From the NCBI GenBank assembly GCA_020849535.1, contig JADLGB010000216.1, positions 124,001 through 188,000 of the forward strand: a DNA stretch of 64,000 bases, read 5' to 3'. Source of the stretch: Candidatus Hydrogenedentota bacterium (GTDB lineage: Bacteria > Hydrogenedentota > Hydrogenedentia > Hydrogenedentales > SLHB01). The notes under the pieces were generated by a model that saw only the letters and a program-made list of their open reading frames with translations, had not been told where the DNA came from and ran no database searches. The translations under genes were made by a program, and so were the position numbers. Shown here one piece after another: positions 34,488-43,190 of the stretch (positions are counted from its first letter, which is position 1; every line of letters begins with the position of its first letter).

Positions 34488-36107
34488 TCAGTCGCGCAGC
34501 ACCGTAAAGGTATAAAGGGTCGCGTTCCTGATGCGGAACCGAATGTAGACAGGCTTGCCCTGCAGCTGAGACAAGTCGGGTGAACCGTTCCAGGTGAGAG
34601 CTTGGCTATAGGAGTCTTCCACGGTTATCGCGTCGCACTCTTCAAAGGAAAAGCCTGGATAGGCCAATGCATTAAAATGCTCTTCCGCGGGTTGCAAGAT
34701 CTCGGCTTCTAGTTCGCTACTCGATTCGGGGGGAGGCGCTTGAAGCCGAGTCCGGCAGTTCACTTCGATTCGGTTGCCTTCAAGGATGAGTTGGCGAGTT
34801 AACAAGTAGCCGCCTTCGGGACCGGCTTGAAGTCCAATGAAGCGGTCTCTTCCGACGAAAGCAAGGCCTGTACCGGTGAACTGCGGTATGTTTGTTTCCC
34901 CCTCACGCCCGTAAAAGGACTGGGTCGTGTTGCTTCCGCTGTAGTAGATGTGAATTCGATCGTCATGAGGAACCAGGGATCCAACATGAATCGAGTTGGA
35001 GTCCCAGTCTCCAGGGGGGCCATTCTCGATAAAAAGAGGACGTTCGGGCAAGCGTTCCCAGTCAAGCCCGTCCCGGCTCCACATCAAATGGTCGTGCACG
35101 GGAACCGCAATCTTCAGGTTGTCCATCAGGCTCAGAAATCCGAAGAAGACACCTCCACTCTTGATGGCCCTTGCCCAATCAATATCCATCCTGTTTCCCA
35201 TCTGCTCCAGGCGTGCATCGTCCACCTCGTCCAACAGAACGATGCCCCGCGGATAGGTCCAGGTTTTCAGATCGCTGCTCATGGACACCGAAAGCCGCCG
35301 CTTGTTGTTTCTCTCGGAATAGAAGGGGTCCTTCGCGTTCTCCAATGCCCGGGTAGGGGGCCTTCGATACAGAAGCCACCGTTGCCTTTCAGCATCGCGA
35401 ACCAGGGAATAGGCGCCATCCGAAGCACCCCGGAACAACACGGGGTCAGTATCCAAAGTCCATCGCTTTCCATCAGGGGAATGCATGCGGACGATGCATC
35501 GCGAGTTTTCGCCTGGCGGGACGGTTTTGACGAGTCCAACAAAACGCCGGGAAGGGTCTTCCGGCTGGGGGTCCAGCATAACCTCTTCAAGCAGCGCCGT
35601 CTCGTGGTCCTCGCGTAATACGATGTTTGACTTCTCTCCATTGTGGAGAAACAGGTCCAGCGCGGGTTTCTCCCATGTAATGCCGTCGCTGCTTTCGGCA
35701 TACAGAGTGCAGTAGTTGTACTTATTGCCCGCGCCGCCGGGATCGGATTCCACGCGATAGATGACATACCAGCCCTTGAACACCTGCTCCACGGGATCAA
35801 AGACGACATGCCGCAGATTTGCACCTCCGAAGCTGGATGACTCCACCTCCCAAGGCATGTTTGCGCCGATGCTCAGAGGATTCCCGGAGAATTTCTCAAC
35901 GGGTCCGAGGACTCGCGTCAGCCCGTACTTGTCTTCAACCACGTAGTCGTCGAACAGAAACTGGGCGCCGTTTCCGATGCGCAATGGCTCACCCGCGAAA
36001 TAGCTCTCACGCCAGGAGGAGGCAGGGGCCGACTTCTCTTGAGTCTGCGCGCAAACGAGACAGGTCGATAGGATGAGCAGCAGCAAACCAGGCAGGACTT
36101 TTCTCAC
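34488..36107 (-). CDS. Secreted five-bladed propeller glycosidase-like protein (GH32/43-like)
   Basis: About 539 residues. GTG 36107 is preferred because GGGG lies 9 bp upstream and the product then starts RKVLPGLLLLILSTCLVCAQ, a clean signal peptide; GTG 36122 is the alternative. The mature part has propeller-style repeats (YCTLYAESSDGITWEKPALD, SVSMSSDLKTWTYPRGI, DHLMWSRDGLDWERLPERPL, DDRIHIYYSGSNTTQSFYG) as in GH32/GH43/GH62-like enzymes and their non-catalytic relatives, and a C-terminal beta-sandwich (PVYIRFRIRNATLYTFTVL). Catalytic residues are not identified with certainty. It may be a secreted glycosidase or sugar-binding protein. The 3' end faces the terminator above. Confidence 0.8.
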   Translation of the reverse strand: MRKVLPGLLLLILSTCLVCAQTQEKSAPASSWRESYFAGEPLRIGNGAQFLFDDYVVEDKYGLTRVLGPVEKFSGNPLSIGANMPWEVESSSFGGANLRHVVFDPVEQVFKGWYVIYRVESDPGGAGNKYNYCTLYAESSDGITWEKPALDLFLHNGEKSNIVLREDHETALLEEVMLDPQPEDPSRRFVGLVKTVPPGENSRCIVRMHSPDGKRWTLDTDPVLFRGASDGAYSLVRDAERQRWLLYRRPPTRALENAKDPFYSERNNKRRLSVSMSSDLKTWTYPRGIVLLDEVDDARLEQMGNRMDIDWARAIKSGGVFFGFLSLMDNLKIAVPVHDHLMWSRDGLDWERLPERPLFIENGPPGDWDSNSIHVGSLVPHDDRIHIYYSGSNTTQSFYGREGETNIPQFTGTGLAFVGRDRFIGLQAGPEGGYLLTRQLILEGNRIEVNCRTRLQAPPPESSSELEAEILQPAEEHFNALAYPGFSFEECDAITVEDSYSQALTWNGSPDLSQLQGKPVYIRFRIRNATLYTFTVLRD

Positions 36108-36222
36108 TTCTACGTACCCCACTTCCGCGATCCACGCTTCGAGCAGTGTAATCGCTGCAATTCCTCTACTCTAAGCAGTCTACCTATCCATCATCACGCA
36201 GTGCATCTGCGAGCACCCGCGC

Positions 36223-39069
36223 CTATTGCGTGGCGCCGTGTTCACGCAGCAAAGCGGCAATGTCGTCGCGTTGGGAGTCTATCGCGTATTGCAGGGCGGT
36301 TTTGCCATTCTCCTTTTCCGCGGCGTTTACATCCAGCCCTTTTTCGATGCAGAACTTGACAAGATCGATGTGGCCGCCTCGCGCCGCCTCATGCAATAGC
36401 GTGCGGCCGCCCTCTGTGACACCATGGATACCCTCCGGGCGAAGCTCCAATAGATAGTTGAGAACTTCCGTGCAGTTGTACTTGGCAGCCCGATGAAATG
36501 GCGTCCATCCGTCAGTAAGCCTGACGCTGACGTCGGCGCCTCGCTCCACCAAGAGCCGGGCCACTTCCACATTGTTGCTCCTTGCTGCACCGAATAGTGG
36601 ACACCAATTGTCATCTTCGCCTTTGGCAGGATCGGCCCCGGAGTCAATCAAGAGCCGACAAATTTCGGGATTGCCCAACCCCGCCGCGACCGTCAGAGGC
36701 AGGCGCTCCTGAGACGGCTTGAGCCCGGGGTCCGCGCCACGGTCAAGGAGAAGCTGAACCAGACCCTGGTCGCCCGCCTGGATGGCCTTGACCAGTGCGC
36801 TGGTGCCGGACTCCGCACCCAGATCGGGGTCGGCACCGTGTTCCAGCAGAAGATTGCAGAGCATGACGTTGTGCCGGTCTATCGCGCAAAACAGGGCCGG
36901 GGGATTGGGATTGGACAGGAAATTCGGGTCCGCTCCGCGGGCCAGAAGTAACTCGACCAGTGCGGCGTAGTCGCGTTCAATCGCGATGTTCAGCGCAGTT
37001 CTCCGCCTTTCCCTCCCGAAGTTCGGATCCGCACCAGACATCAAAAGGATCTCCGCATACTTGGGGTGCTCCATGTCGATGGCGAGCGTGAGCGGGGTCC
37101 AACCGTCGGAGGTCGCCTGATTGGGTTTCGCACCGCGCTCCAGAAGCAGCCGCATGCAATCGGGTGTGGGCTGCCACATCGCTTGGTGAAGCGCGAAGTC
37201 TCCGTAGCTCGTCACATAGTTCGGATCGGCGCCAGCGTCGAGAAGTTGCTCGACGATCCCAGAGTCATTGGCACGCACCGCGAGTATCAACATGGTCTCG
37301 CCACTCGACGTCTTTGATTCGGGATCCGCGCCGGTGTTGAGCAGCCCCGCCACTTTCCATCCATCACCGTCGACGATGGCCTGCTGCAGCGGAGGCGGCG
37401 CCGGAAACGGCTTGTCACCCAATGCCCAGTCTTTGTGGGCTTTGAATTCCTCTTCGTTTCCCCAGATAGACTCGTCCCAATCGCTACCAATCCGATCAAA
37501 CACATTCGCTGCCTTGGCCTGGTCTCGATGTACACATGCAAGAGACGCATATTTGTTGAGCCTGTACTTGTCGTCCGGGTATTTCTGGAGATGGTCTTCG
37601 AAACCCTGGGCGATCCGCTTCCAGGTGAACCCATAGGCTAGAAAGTCCTCCTCCTTTTCGTCATCCGAAACGCTGGATGCGATGATCGCGTACAGCGTGT
37701 CGCCCGCAAGATCGTGGGTCCGGTCTGCCGATTCCTCGGCAAATTGGACGAGCTGCGCCCTGGAACCGTGCCATCGCGGGAGCAACTGGCGCGCACGTTC
37801 ATAGTATAGGGGAAAGTAGAGCGGCTCGAGTTCTATACCCGCGAGAAAGGCATCTTCAGCGGCTCTTCCTGTCTTCGAGGGAACGATCGCCCTCGCGATA
37901 CTGCCAATGATCGAACTATTCGACCCCCTATTACGGGGGGCCTCCATCGCCATGGTGGAGAGCAGACAGTAATACTCAGGGTCTTTGGGTTCGATGCCCG
38001 CCGCGCTTTCCATGACGTCCCATGCCTTGTCCATGTAGTCCTCGTACCCCTGCCATCCCTTTCCGGTCACCGTGTACGCGAAGCCGGTCCCGCGTTGAGC
38101 CCAAGCCCGGTAGTAGTAGGCCTGGGCAAGCACGATGCGCCAAACTACGGAGTCCGGGAACTCGGTTTTCCAGGCATCAATCTTTGCCACGAAATCCTGC
38201 TCTTGCTCGGGTCTCATACGACCGGTGTCATCCGTTAGATATGAGTAGAAGTGCGCCAGTTGCCAGCTTCCGTCGCTGGTCCGGGATCTCTCCTCACGTA
38301 GCCGCTTCGCGATGGCTTCAAAATATTTGTATTCCTTGTTCCAGAGCAGCCAACCGATTTCTCTCTTGGAGATCATCCCGTTACGGCTGTAGTCGTTCTT
38401 GTGACCGCGCAAAGTCACAGGATCGTCCACATAGAAGCCGTTCCATTGGTTACCCTCCACCTGGTTTTCGCTGGCGACCGCGAGTAATCCGTCGCCACGG
38501 AGCACAATCCCACAATATTTGTTCTCCCTAATGACGCAGGAGTTGATCGTAGGCCGGGTGGAACCTTCGCAGCAGTAGATCCCCTGGGCTGCGTTGTTTT
38601 CTATCAGGCACTTCTCGATCACGGGCGCGCCACCAATGACGAAGATGCCACTGAACATCCCGTCCCGAACGATGCAATCCGTGAATTTCACATCGCTGTA
38701 GAACAAATGAACGGTGCAATTGGGAAACATGACCGGCCTGTCCGAAGTGGCTTCGTCGTCGCCCTGAAATGCAATACCTTGTATGGTGCCGGACTTGGAA
38801 TTCGTAGCTGTTAACGCGGCACCCTTGAAGGTGGAACACTTCACCACGACCTTTTCACGGTCCTCGCCCTGCAAAGTGATGCCGTCTTTGAACTGGAGGG
38901 CTTCGCTGTATGTGCCCGCCTTGACGAACACAATGTCCCCGGCGGACGCCGCATCGATTGCGGCCTGGATGGTGGGGTAGGAATCCGGCACGACGTGCTG
39001 CGGCGCCTCCGCGGCAGACAGCGCGCTGACCACGCTCAACACGAAAAGACTTGAGACCGAATACAACAT
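36223..39069 (-). CDS. Secreted beta-helix / DUF4034-like / ankyrin-repeat protein
   Basis: A 948-residue exported protein from ATG 39069 (SD AAGGGGGA; signal peptide SVSSLFVLSVVSALSAAEA). About 30-245 form a right-handed parallel beta-helix (SYPTIQAAIDAASAGDIVFV, NNAAQGIYCCEGSTRPTINS). About 265-560 resemble DUF4034 (YYYRAWAQRGTGFAYTVTG, YYERARQLLPRWHGSRAQL). The rest is about eleven ankyrin repeats (TPLTLAIDMEHPKYAEILLM, SALVKAIQAGDQGLVQLLLD). No catalytic motif of pectate lyases is evident. The role is probably in surface binding or protein-protein contact. It stands divergent from the second Gfo/Idh gene. Confidence 0.85.
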   Translation of the reverse strand: MLYSVSSLFVLSVVSALSAAEAPQHVVPDSYPTIQAAIDAASAGDIVFVKAGTYSEALQFKDGITLQGEDREKVVVKCSTFKGAALTATNSKSGTIQGIAFQGDDEATSDRPVMFPNCTVHLFYSDVKFTDCIVRDGMFSGIFVIGGAPVIEKCLIENNAAQGIYCCEGSTRPTINSCVIRENKYCGIVLRGDGLLAVASENQVEGNQWNGFYVDDPVTLRGHKNDYSRNGMISKREIGWLLWNKEYKYFEAIAKRLREERSRTSDGSWQLAHFYSYLTDDTGRMRPEQEQDFVAKIDAWKTEFPDSVVWRIVLAQAYYYRAWAQRGTGFAYTVTGKGWQGYEDYMDKAWDVMESAAGIEPKDPEYYCLLSTMAMEAPRNRGSNSSIIGSIARAIVPSKTGRAAEDAFLAGIELEPLYFPLYYERARQLLPRWHGSRAQLVQFAEESADRTHDLAGDTLYAIIASSVSDDEKEEDFLAYGFTWKRIAQGFEDHLQKYPDDKYRLNKYASLACVHRDQAKAANVFDRIGSDWDESIWGNEEEFKAHKDWALGDKPFPAPPPLQQAIVDGDGWKVAGLLNTGADPESKTSSGETMLILAVRANDSGIVEQLLDAGADPNYVTSYGDFALHQAMWQPTPDCMRLLLERGAKPNQATSDGWTPLTLAIDMEHPKYAEILLMSGADPNFGRERRRTALNIAIERDYAALVELLLARGADPNFLSNPNPPALFCAIDRHNVMLCNLLLEHGADPDLGAESGTSALVKAIQAGDQGLVQLLLDRGADPGLKPSQERLPLTVAAGLGNPEICRLLIDSGADPAKGEDDNWCPLFGAARSNNVEVARLLVERGADVSVRLTDGWTPFHRAAKYNCTEVLNYLLELRPEGIHGVTEGGRTLLHEAARGGHIDLVKFCIEKGLDVNAAEKENGKTALQYAIDSQRDDIAALLREHGATQ

Positions 39070-39274
39070 GGCTCGTCCCCCTTCAGCGCAAGATCGTCGC
39101 ACACACGCCTGCCTCTGGGCCCCATCTGGCTGCTCTCATTCCCGCGCGGGCGGCAGGTCCAAGCGCCTCCCCTCTCCTTGGAGTGGAGAAAACTCCTTCT
39201 ATAGTACCGTTAGTAGTGGGAAAGCGCAAGGGGGGACGAAGTTCTGGGCAGAGGTTCTCTGCGAGCCGCAACGC

Positions 39275-39387
39275 GTAGGGCGGGATTGATTCCCGCCTTC
39301 TTAAGGCATCCAACAGTATCCGGATCTGTACTCACACGACTCTTCCTAGAAATCCTCAATTGAAGGCGGGAACAAATCCCGCCCTAC
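39275..39387. repeat. Inverted pair of 26-bp palindromic repeats in a divergent spacer
   Basis: GTAGGGCGGGATTGATTCCC followed by GCCTTC (39275-39300) and its reverse complement at 39362-39387 differ only at two central bases. Each half is itself nearly palindromic (GGCGGGA/TCCCGCC). The pair lies in the 424-bp gap between the beta-helix gene and the second Gfo/Idh gene; nothing else is recognised there. It has the form of a REP/BIME-type unit. Confidence 0.7.
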
Positions 39388-39493
39388 AGATGGCGCGGCA
39401 CAATTGCATGCTGCTAAACTTCGATGGTGTAACTCCACGAGTGAGTGTAGTGACGGGTATTGCAGCAGCGACGGCAGGGAGGCATCAAGGTTC

Positions 39494-40849
39494 ATGGCCA
39501 TTTCACGCAGGCAGTTTCTATCACGCAGTTCGGCGGTCATCGTGGCGGGCACAATGGTGGCAGGTAAAGTATTCGGCGCAAACGAGAAGGTGAACATGGC
39601 CGTGATCGGCTTCAATGGCCGGGGTGGCAACCACATCGAAGGCTGGCGGACGTGTCCGAACTCGCAGCTCGTGGCAATCTGCGATGTCGATGAAAACGTG
39701 CATCCCGCGGGCCTCAAGCGCGCGACCGAAGATGGCGCCGCCACCCCGAAGACCTACACCGACCTGCGTCTCCTGCTCGAGGACAAGGATGTGGACGCGG
39801 TCAGCATCGCGACGCCGAACCATTGGCACACGCTGGCGAGCATCTGGGCCATGGAGGCGGGCAAGGACGTGTACGTCGAGAAGCCCTGCTCGCACAACGT
39901 GTGGGAAGGCCGTCAGCTTATCAATGCGGCGAAGAAGTACAATCGAATCGTCCAGCACGGCACGCAGATCCGCAGCAGCAAGGGTATCATCGAGGCGATG
40001 CAGCATCTGAAGGATGGCCTCATCGGCGATGTCTACATGGCGCGCGGCCTTTGCTATAAGGAGCGTCCCTCCATCGGCAAGAGCAAGCCCGCGGAAGTCC
40101 CCGCCGGTCTCGACTGGAATCTATGGCTGGGCCCCGCGCAAGAGCGTCCCTGGCTGGGCAAGGAAGGCGGCGACCCCGGCACCGACGACAAGAACAAGCT
40201 CGGCGGCATCTACGCGCATTATCTCTGGCACTACTTCCTCGACTTCGGCAACGGCGATCTCGGCAACCAGGGCGTGCATCAGATGGATGTGGCGCGCTGG
40301 GGTCTCGGCGTCGGCCTGCCCAGCAAGGTCTCCGGCATGGGCGGCCTGCTCATCTTCGATGACGCCAAGGAAGTCCCAAACGTCACCACCACGCAGTACT
40401 TCTATCCGGACGCGGGGGAGCGGGGACGCATGCTCGTGTTCGAGGTGCGCCCGTGGCTAACGAACTCTGAAGGCGGTGTCAGTATTGGAAATCTGTTCTA
40501 CGGATCGAAGGGCATCATGAGCATCAGCGATTACACCGGGTACAAGACGATGCTGTGCGATGAGGATGGCAAGAATCGCCGCGAAGGTCCTTCGCGTGAT
40601 GAGGGCGGCGACCACTACGGCAACTTCATCGACGCGGTGAAGGCCCGCGACCCAAAACTGCTGAATGCGCCGATCGAGGAAGGCCACTACTCGTCGGCCC
40701 TGTGCCACCTGGGGATGATTTCCGTGCGCCTGGGCCGCTCCCTCGATTTCGACCCCGCGACGGAGCAGTTCGTGAACGACGCCGAGGCCAATCGCATGCT
40801 CACGCGCGAGTACCGGAAGGGATTTGAGGTGCCGAAAGTAGAAGCGTGA
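39494..40849 (+). CDS. Tat-exported Gfo/Idh/MocA family oxidoreductase
   Basis: A 451-residue protein starting at ATG 39494; an in-frame start at 39404 would precede the export signal with unrelated residues. The N-terminus SRRQFLSRSSAVIVAGTMVA is a twin-arginine signal, so the enzyme probably folds with bound cofactor before export. The Rossmann motif MAVIGFNGRGGNHIEG, the family signature VEKPCSHNVWEG and the C-terminal domain (GNQGVHQMDVARWGLGV) are all present. This is a periplasmic sugar or glycoside oxidoreductase paralogous to the one at the left edge. It appears to be a single-gene unit. Confidence 0.93.
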   Translation: MAISRRQFLSRSSAVIVAGTMVAGKVFGANEKVNMAVIGFNGRGGNHIEGWRTCPNSQLVAICDVDENVHPAGLKRATEDGAATPKTYTDLRLLLEDKDVDAVSIATPNHWHTLASIWAMEAGKDVYVEKPCSHNVWEGRQLINAAKKYNRIVQHGTQIRSSKGIIEAMQHLKDGLIGDVYMARGLCYKERPSIGKSKPAEVPAGLDWNLWLGPAQERPWLGKEGGDPGTDDKNKLGGIYAHYLWHYFLDFGNGDLGNQGVHQMDVARWGLGVGLPSKVSGMGGLLIFDDAKEVPNVTTTQYFYPDAGERGRMLVFEVRPWLTNSEGGVSIGNLFYGSKGIMSISDYTGYKTMLCDEDGKNRREGPSRDEGGDHYGNFIDAVKARDPKLLNAPIEEGHYSSALCHLGMISVRLGRSLDFDPATEQFVNDAEANRMLTREYRKGFEVPKVEA

Positions 40850-40906
40850 CAGGCCCCGTGCGCCGTGTGCGCGATGGGAAGTATGGGACAAATGGGAATC
40901 ATGGGA

Positions 40907-40960
40907 TGACCGCGGGGGCGACGCCTTGGGTGTGGGACCGGCGCCCCCGCCGGTCGGCTT
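40907..40960. repeat. 54-bp hairpin repeat, left copy
   Basis: This matches 42028-42081 in the same orientation; the last 35 bp are identical. The core is the hairpin GACCGGCG/CGCCGGTC (40936-40955, loop CCCC) preceded by GTGTGG, the fourth stem type of the dispersed family. It ends 8 bp before the stop of the lipoprotein gene on the other strand. Confidence 0.75.
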
Positions 40961-40968
40961 TGTCTCAG

Positions 40969-41358
40969 TTATCCGCTGTACCCACCGAGAAACGTGCCAA
41001 CGAGCTTCTTCTTCTCGACCGAGTAGATCACGTGCTCTCCCCCGTCCATGACCTCTGGGAACCCAATCCATAGGAGCAGATAGCCTCCCACGGGGCGGGC
41101 TGCGGCAATGCGAAATTCCGCCGATTGTGGCGTCACCGATTGTTCGACGGCTGCAATCACCTCCCGGCTCAACGTTTTCACGAACTGAACGTCCGCATTC
41201 GTCGCCAGCGTGAGTTCGTCCTTGGCGGGCAGGGCTAGCTCCGCCCGAATCCCATCGTCCAAGAAATCTTCCGGCGGAATGTCAATGTCCGGAGTCCCAT
41301 TCTTCTGCTGACAGCCGCACAATGAGCACAGAATGAGCATCGAAACCACATATCTCAT
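40969..41358 (-). CDS. Small lipoprotein, function unknown
   Basis: 129 residues. The signal RYVVSMLILCSLCGC has a lipobox-like LCGC, so the mature protein is probably lipid-anchored at Cys16. The mature part is acidic near the start (PDIDIPPEDFLDDG), and the second half has GGYLLLWIGFPEVMDGGEHV. No family is recognised. Its ATG overlaps the stop of the 59-residue gene upstream (ATGA), so the two are coupled. Confidence 0.75.
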   Translation of the reverse strand: MRYVVSMLILCSLCGCQQKNGTPDIDIPPEDFLDDGIRAELALPAKDELTLATNADVQFVKTLSREVIAAVEQSVTPQSAEFRIAAARPVGGYLLLWIGFPEVMDGGEHVIYSVEKKKLVGTFLGGYSG

Positions 41359-41534
41359 CGTTCACTGCCTCCGTCTACAGTGAGACAATGCCCGCACATC
41401 CCGATTTGAGCCTTCACCGCGGCAAGTACCGCCCCTGTGGCAAGAAAGAGGAGAATCTTCCAGGCGAAGGGAGTGTACCTTTCAAGAGACCGCCAGCCCT
41501 TCAAACGTTGCGCCGACTCTTGCGGGTCACTCAT
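41355..41534 (-). CDS. 59-residue membrane protein with C-x-x-C motif
   Basis: A gene below common length cut-offs. AAGGGGGA lies 8 bp before ATG 41534, and the stop TGA overlaps the ATG of the following lipoprotein gene. The product has a charged N-terminus (MSDPQESAQRLKGWRSLE), one membrane helix (AWKILLFLATGAVLAAV) and then MCGHC, a CxxC pair that could bind metal or form a disulfide outside or inside the membrane. No family is recognised. The evidence is the ribosome site, the coupled stop/start and the sensible topology. Confidence 0.65.
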   Translation of the reverse strand: MSDPQESAQRLKGWRSLERYTPFAWKILLFLATGAVLAAVKAQIGMCGHCLTVDGGSER

Positions 41535-41591
41535 TTCAGCGTCCCCCTTGTGATGATTCCGAACGGGCAGTGAAGCTACATGCGTGGTCTT

Positions 41592-41906
41592 CTACCTGAG
41601 TTCAGGGCTTTGGATGTTCAGGCATTTCCCGTATTTGGTGCTGAGCAGCCACGACTGGCCCCAATACCCGCAAAGTAGTCCAAATGCCACCGACACGGCG
41701 AGAAGGCATACAGCCGCAAGTACCATGAATCCAAGGCCCGCATGCTCTGGCCAGAAGAGAATCCATAACCCAATGTGAACGCTATTGGGTATCGCAAGGA
41801 AGAACCCCATGACATAGGGAATCTGCCCCAGTTCCTTCCTTTCGGCATCGGTCAGGTGTTCGAGGATTTCATACCGGACCTTCTTGGGTAGGATGTAGCG
41901 CATCAT
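41592..41906 (-). CDS. Small inner-membrane protein, about three hydrophobic segments
   Basis: 104 residues from ATG 41906 (ATG 41903 follows immediately); AAGGGGGG is just upstream. Hydrophobic segments IPYVMGFFLAIPNSVHIGLW, GFMVLAAVCLLAVSVAFGLL and a short third one near the C-terminus indicate a membrane protein. The N-terminal YILPKKVRYEILEHLTDAER is helical and basic. It is the first gene of a three-gene minus-strand set with the 59-residue protein and the lipoprotein. No family is recognised. Confidence 0.7.
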   Translation of the reverse strand: MMRYILPKKVRYEILEHLTDAERKELGQIPYVMGFFLAIPNSVHIGLWILFWPEHAGLGFMVLAAVCLLAVSVAFGLLCGYWGQSWLLSTKYGKCLNIQSPELR

Positions 41907-42027
41907 AGGCCCCCCTTGCCGAAACACTCCGCGCGATTCCCAGCAGCTCCGGGCGGAGGAAACTGATTCAATAGTACTGCTTCCCTCAGGTTTCTGCAAG
42001 TGGGGCGTTCGCGTGCAAGCGCTGGGT

Positions 42028-42081
42028 TGACTGCAGGGGGCACACATTGGGTGTGGGACCGGCGCCCCCGCCGGTCGGCTT
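42028..42081. repeat. 54-bp hairpin repeat, right copy
   Basis: Direct copy of 40907-40960; hairpin GACCGGCG/CGCCGGTC at 42057-42076 with loop CCCC. The two copies bracket the three small envelope genes and nothing else. Confidence 0.75.
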
Positions 42082-42209
42082 GCGCATGTCCACGCGAGAC
42101 GTGGCGATCCCACGCTGAGCATAAGTCATGCATCGTGCTTACTTATCTTGCGCGGGTAACCCATTGCTGCTATGTTTCTTGACTGTGACAACCTGGAAGG
42201 GGATTTCCC

Positions 42210-43154
42210 GTGCAGATACGTAAAGCTGTCATCACTGCCGCGGGACGGGGTGTGCGTCTTTATCCCGCCGCGGACACCGTTCAAAAGGCGATGCTTCCCA
42301 TCGTGGATCGGGATGGTCTGTCGAAGCCGGTCATCCAGATCATCGCTGAAGAGGCCCTGGAAAGCGGCATCGAGGAGATCTGCGTCATTTGCGCGCCTGG
42401 AGATGAGGACGCATACCGCCGCCAGTTCAAGTCCCTGCATGAAAACCTCCTAGCTTCCTACCGCGGCGCCGATTGGGCGCAAGAGCAAGCGGAGCGTCTG
42501 TCCAACGTGGTAGGCCGCCTGCGGTTTGCGCCGCAGCACAATCCCCACGGATATGGGCACGCGGTCTATTGCGCACGTGAGTTCGTGGGAGATCAGCCAT
42601 TCCTGCTGCTGCTGGGTGATCACCTGTATGTCTCGCACCTCGAAGGGAAGCGGTGTGCGCAACAGCTCATCGATCTCGCCGCGAAGGAATCGTGCGCCGT
42701 CGCCGCGGTCCAGTCGACGCGCGAACACCTGGTTGGGCGCTATGGCACCTTGGCGGGCAAGCGCCTCCCCAATCATCCCGGGGCCTATCAGATTGAACGC
42801 ATCATAGAAAAGCCGTCCGTGAGCCAGGCCGAGTTGGAACTGCACACGCCTGGTCTTCGCGCAGGTCACTTCCTCTGCTTCTTCGGTATGTACGTGTTGA
42901 CGCCTTCCGTGTTCTCCATCCTGGGTGAGGCCGTCGCCGCGGCCACGCAGGACCACGCCGATGTGCAGTTGACGGCCGCCTTGCAAGAACTGGCCAAACG
43001 CGAGCGCTACCTCGCCCTCGAGGTGGAAGGGTCCCGCTACGACATCGGCACCAAGTTCGGCCTGCTCCAGACGCAGATTGCCCTCGGCGTGGCGGGCAAG
43101 GACCGGGATGTCGTGTTGTCGATGATCGTGGAGCTGCTGGCCCACGCGAAGTAG
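42210..43154 (+). CDS. galU: UTP-glucose-1-phosphate uridylyltransferase-like enzyme (GalU type)
   Basis: 314 residues from GTG 42210 (SD GGAAGGGGA). The nucleotide-binding start KAVITAAGRGVRLYPAADTV, the motif KAMLPIVDRDGLSKPVIQII, and later QNPHGYGHAVYCARE-like and PFLLLLGDHLYV segments follow the GalU pattern. This enzyme makes UDP-glucose from glucose-1-phosphate and UTP in the cytosol. The AAG(L)GTRFLP loop is altered to AAGRGVRLYP, so a different sugar phosphate is possible. It is 36 bp upstream of a kinase/pyrophosphorylase fusion; the pair looks like a nucleotide-sugar operon. Confidence 0.85.
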   Translation: MQIRKAVITAAGRGVRLYPAADTVQKAMLPIVDRDGLSKPVIQIIAEEALESGIEEICVICAPGDEDAYRRQFKSLHENLLASYRGADWAQEQAERLSNVVGRLRFAPQHNPHGYGHAVYCAREFVGDQPFLLLLGDHLYVSHLEGKRCAQQLIDLAAKESCAVAAVQSTREHLVGRYGTLAGKRLPNHPGAYQIERIIEKPSVSQAELELHTPGLRAGHFLCFFGMYVLTPSVFSILGEAVAAATQDHADVQLTAALQELAKRERYLALEVEGSRYDIGTKFGLLQTQIALGVAGKDRDVVLSMIVELLAHAK

Positions 43155-43190
43155 GGTGCGCCCAGTGTCGGAAGATTTGGAGAACCGCTC

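Noticed and set aside
36223..37400. Eukaryotic contamination suggested by ankyrin repeats
   Set aside because: The gene has a bacterial signal peptide and ribosome site, no introns, and codon use like its neighbours.
41388..41573. 61-codon plus-strand open frame
   Set aside because: It lies opposite the 59-residue minus-strand gene, which has a strong ribosome site and a coupled stop; the plus-strand frame has neither.
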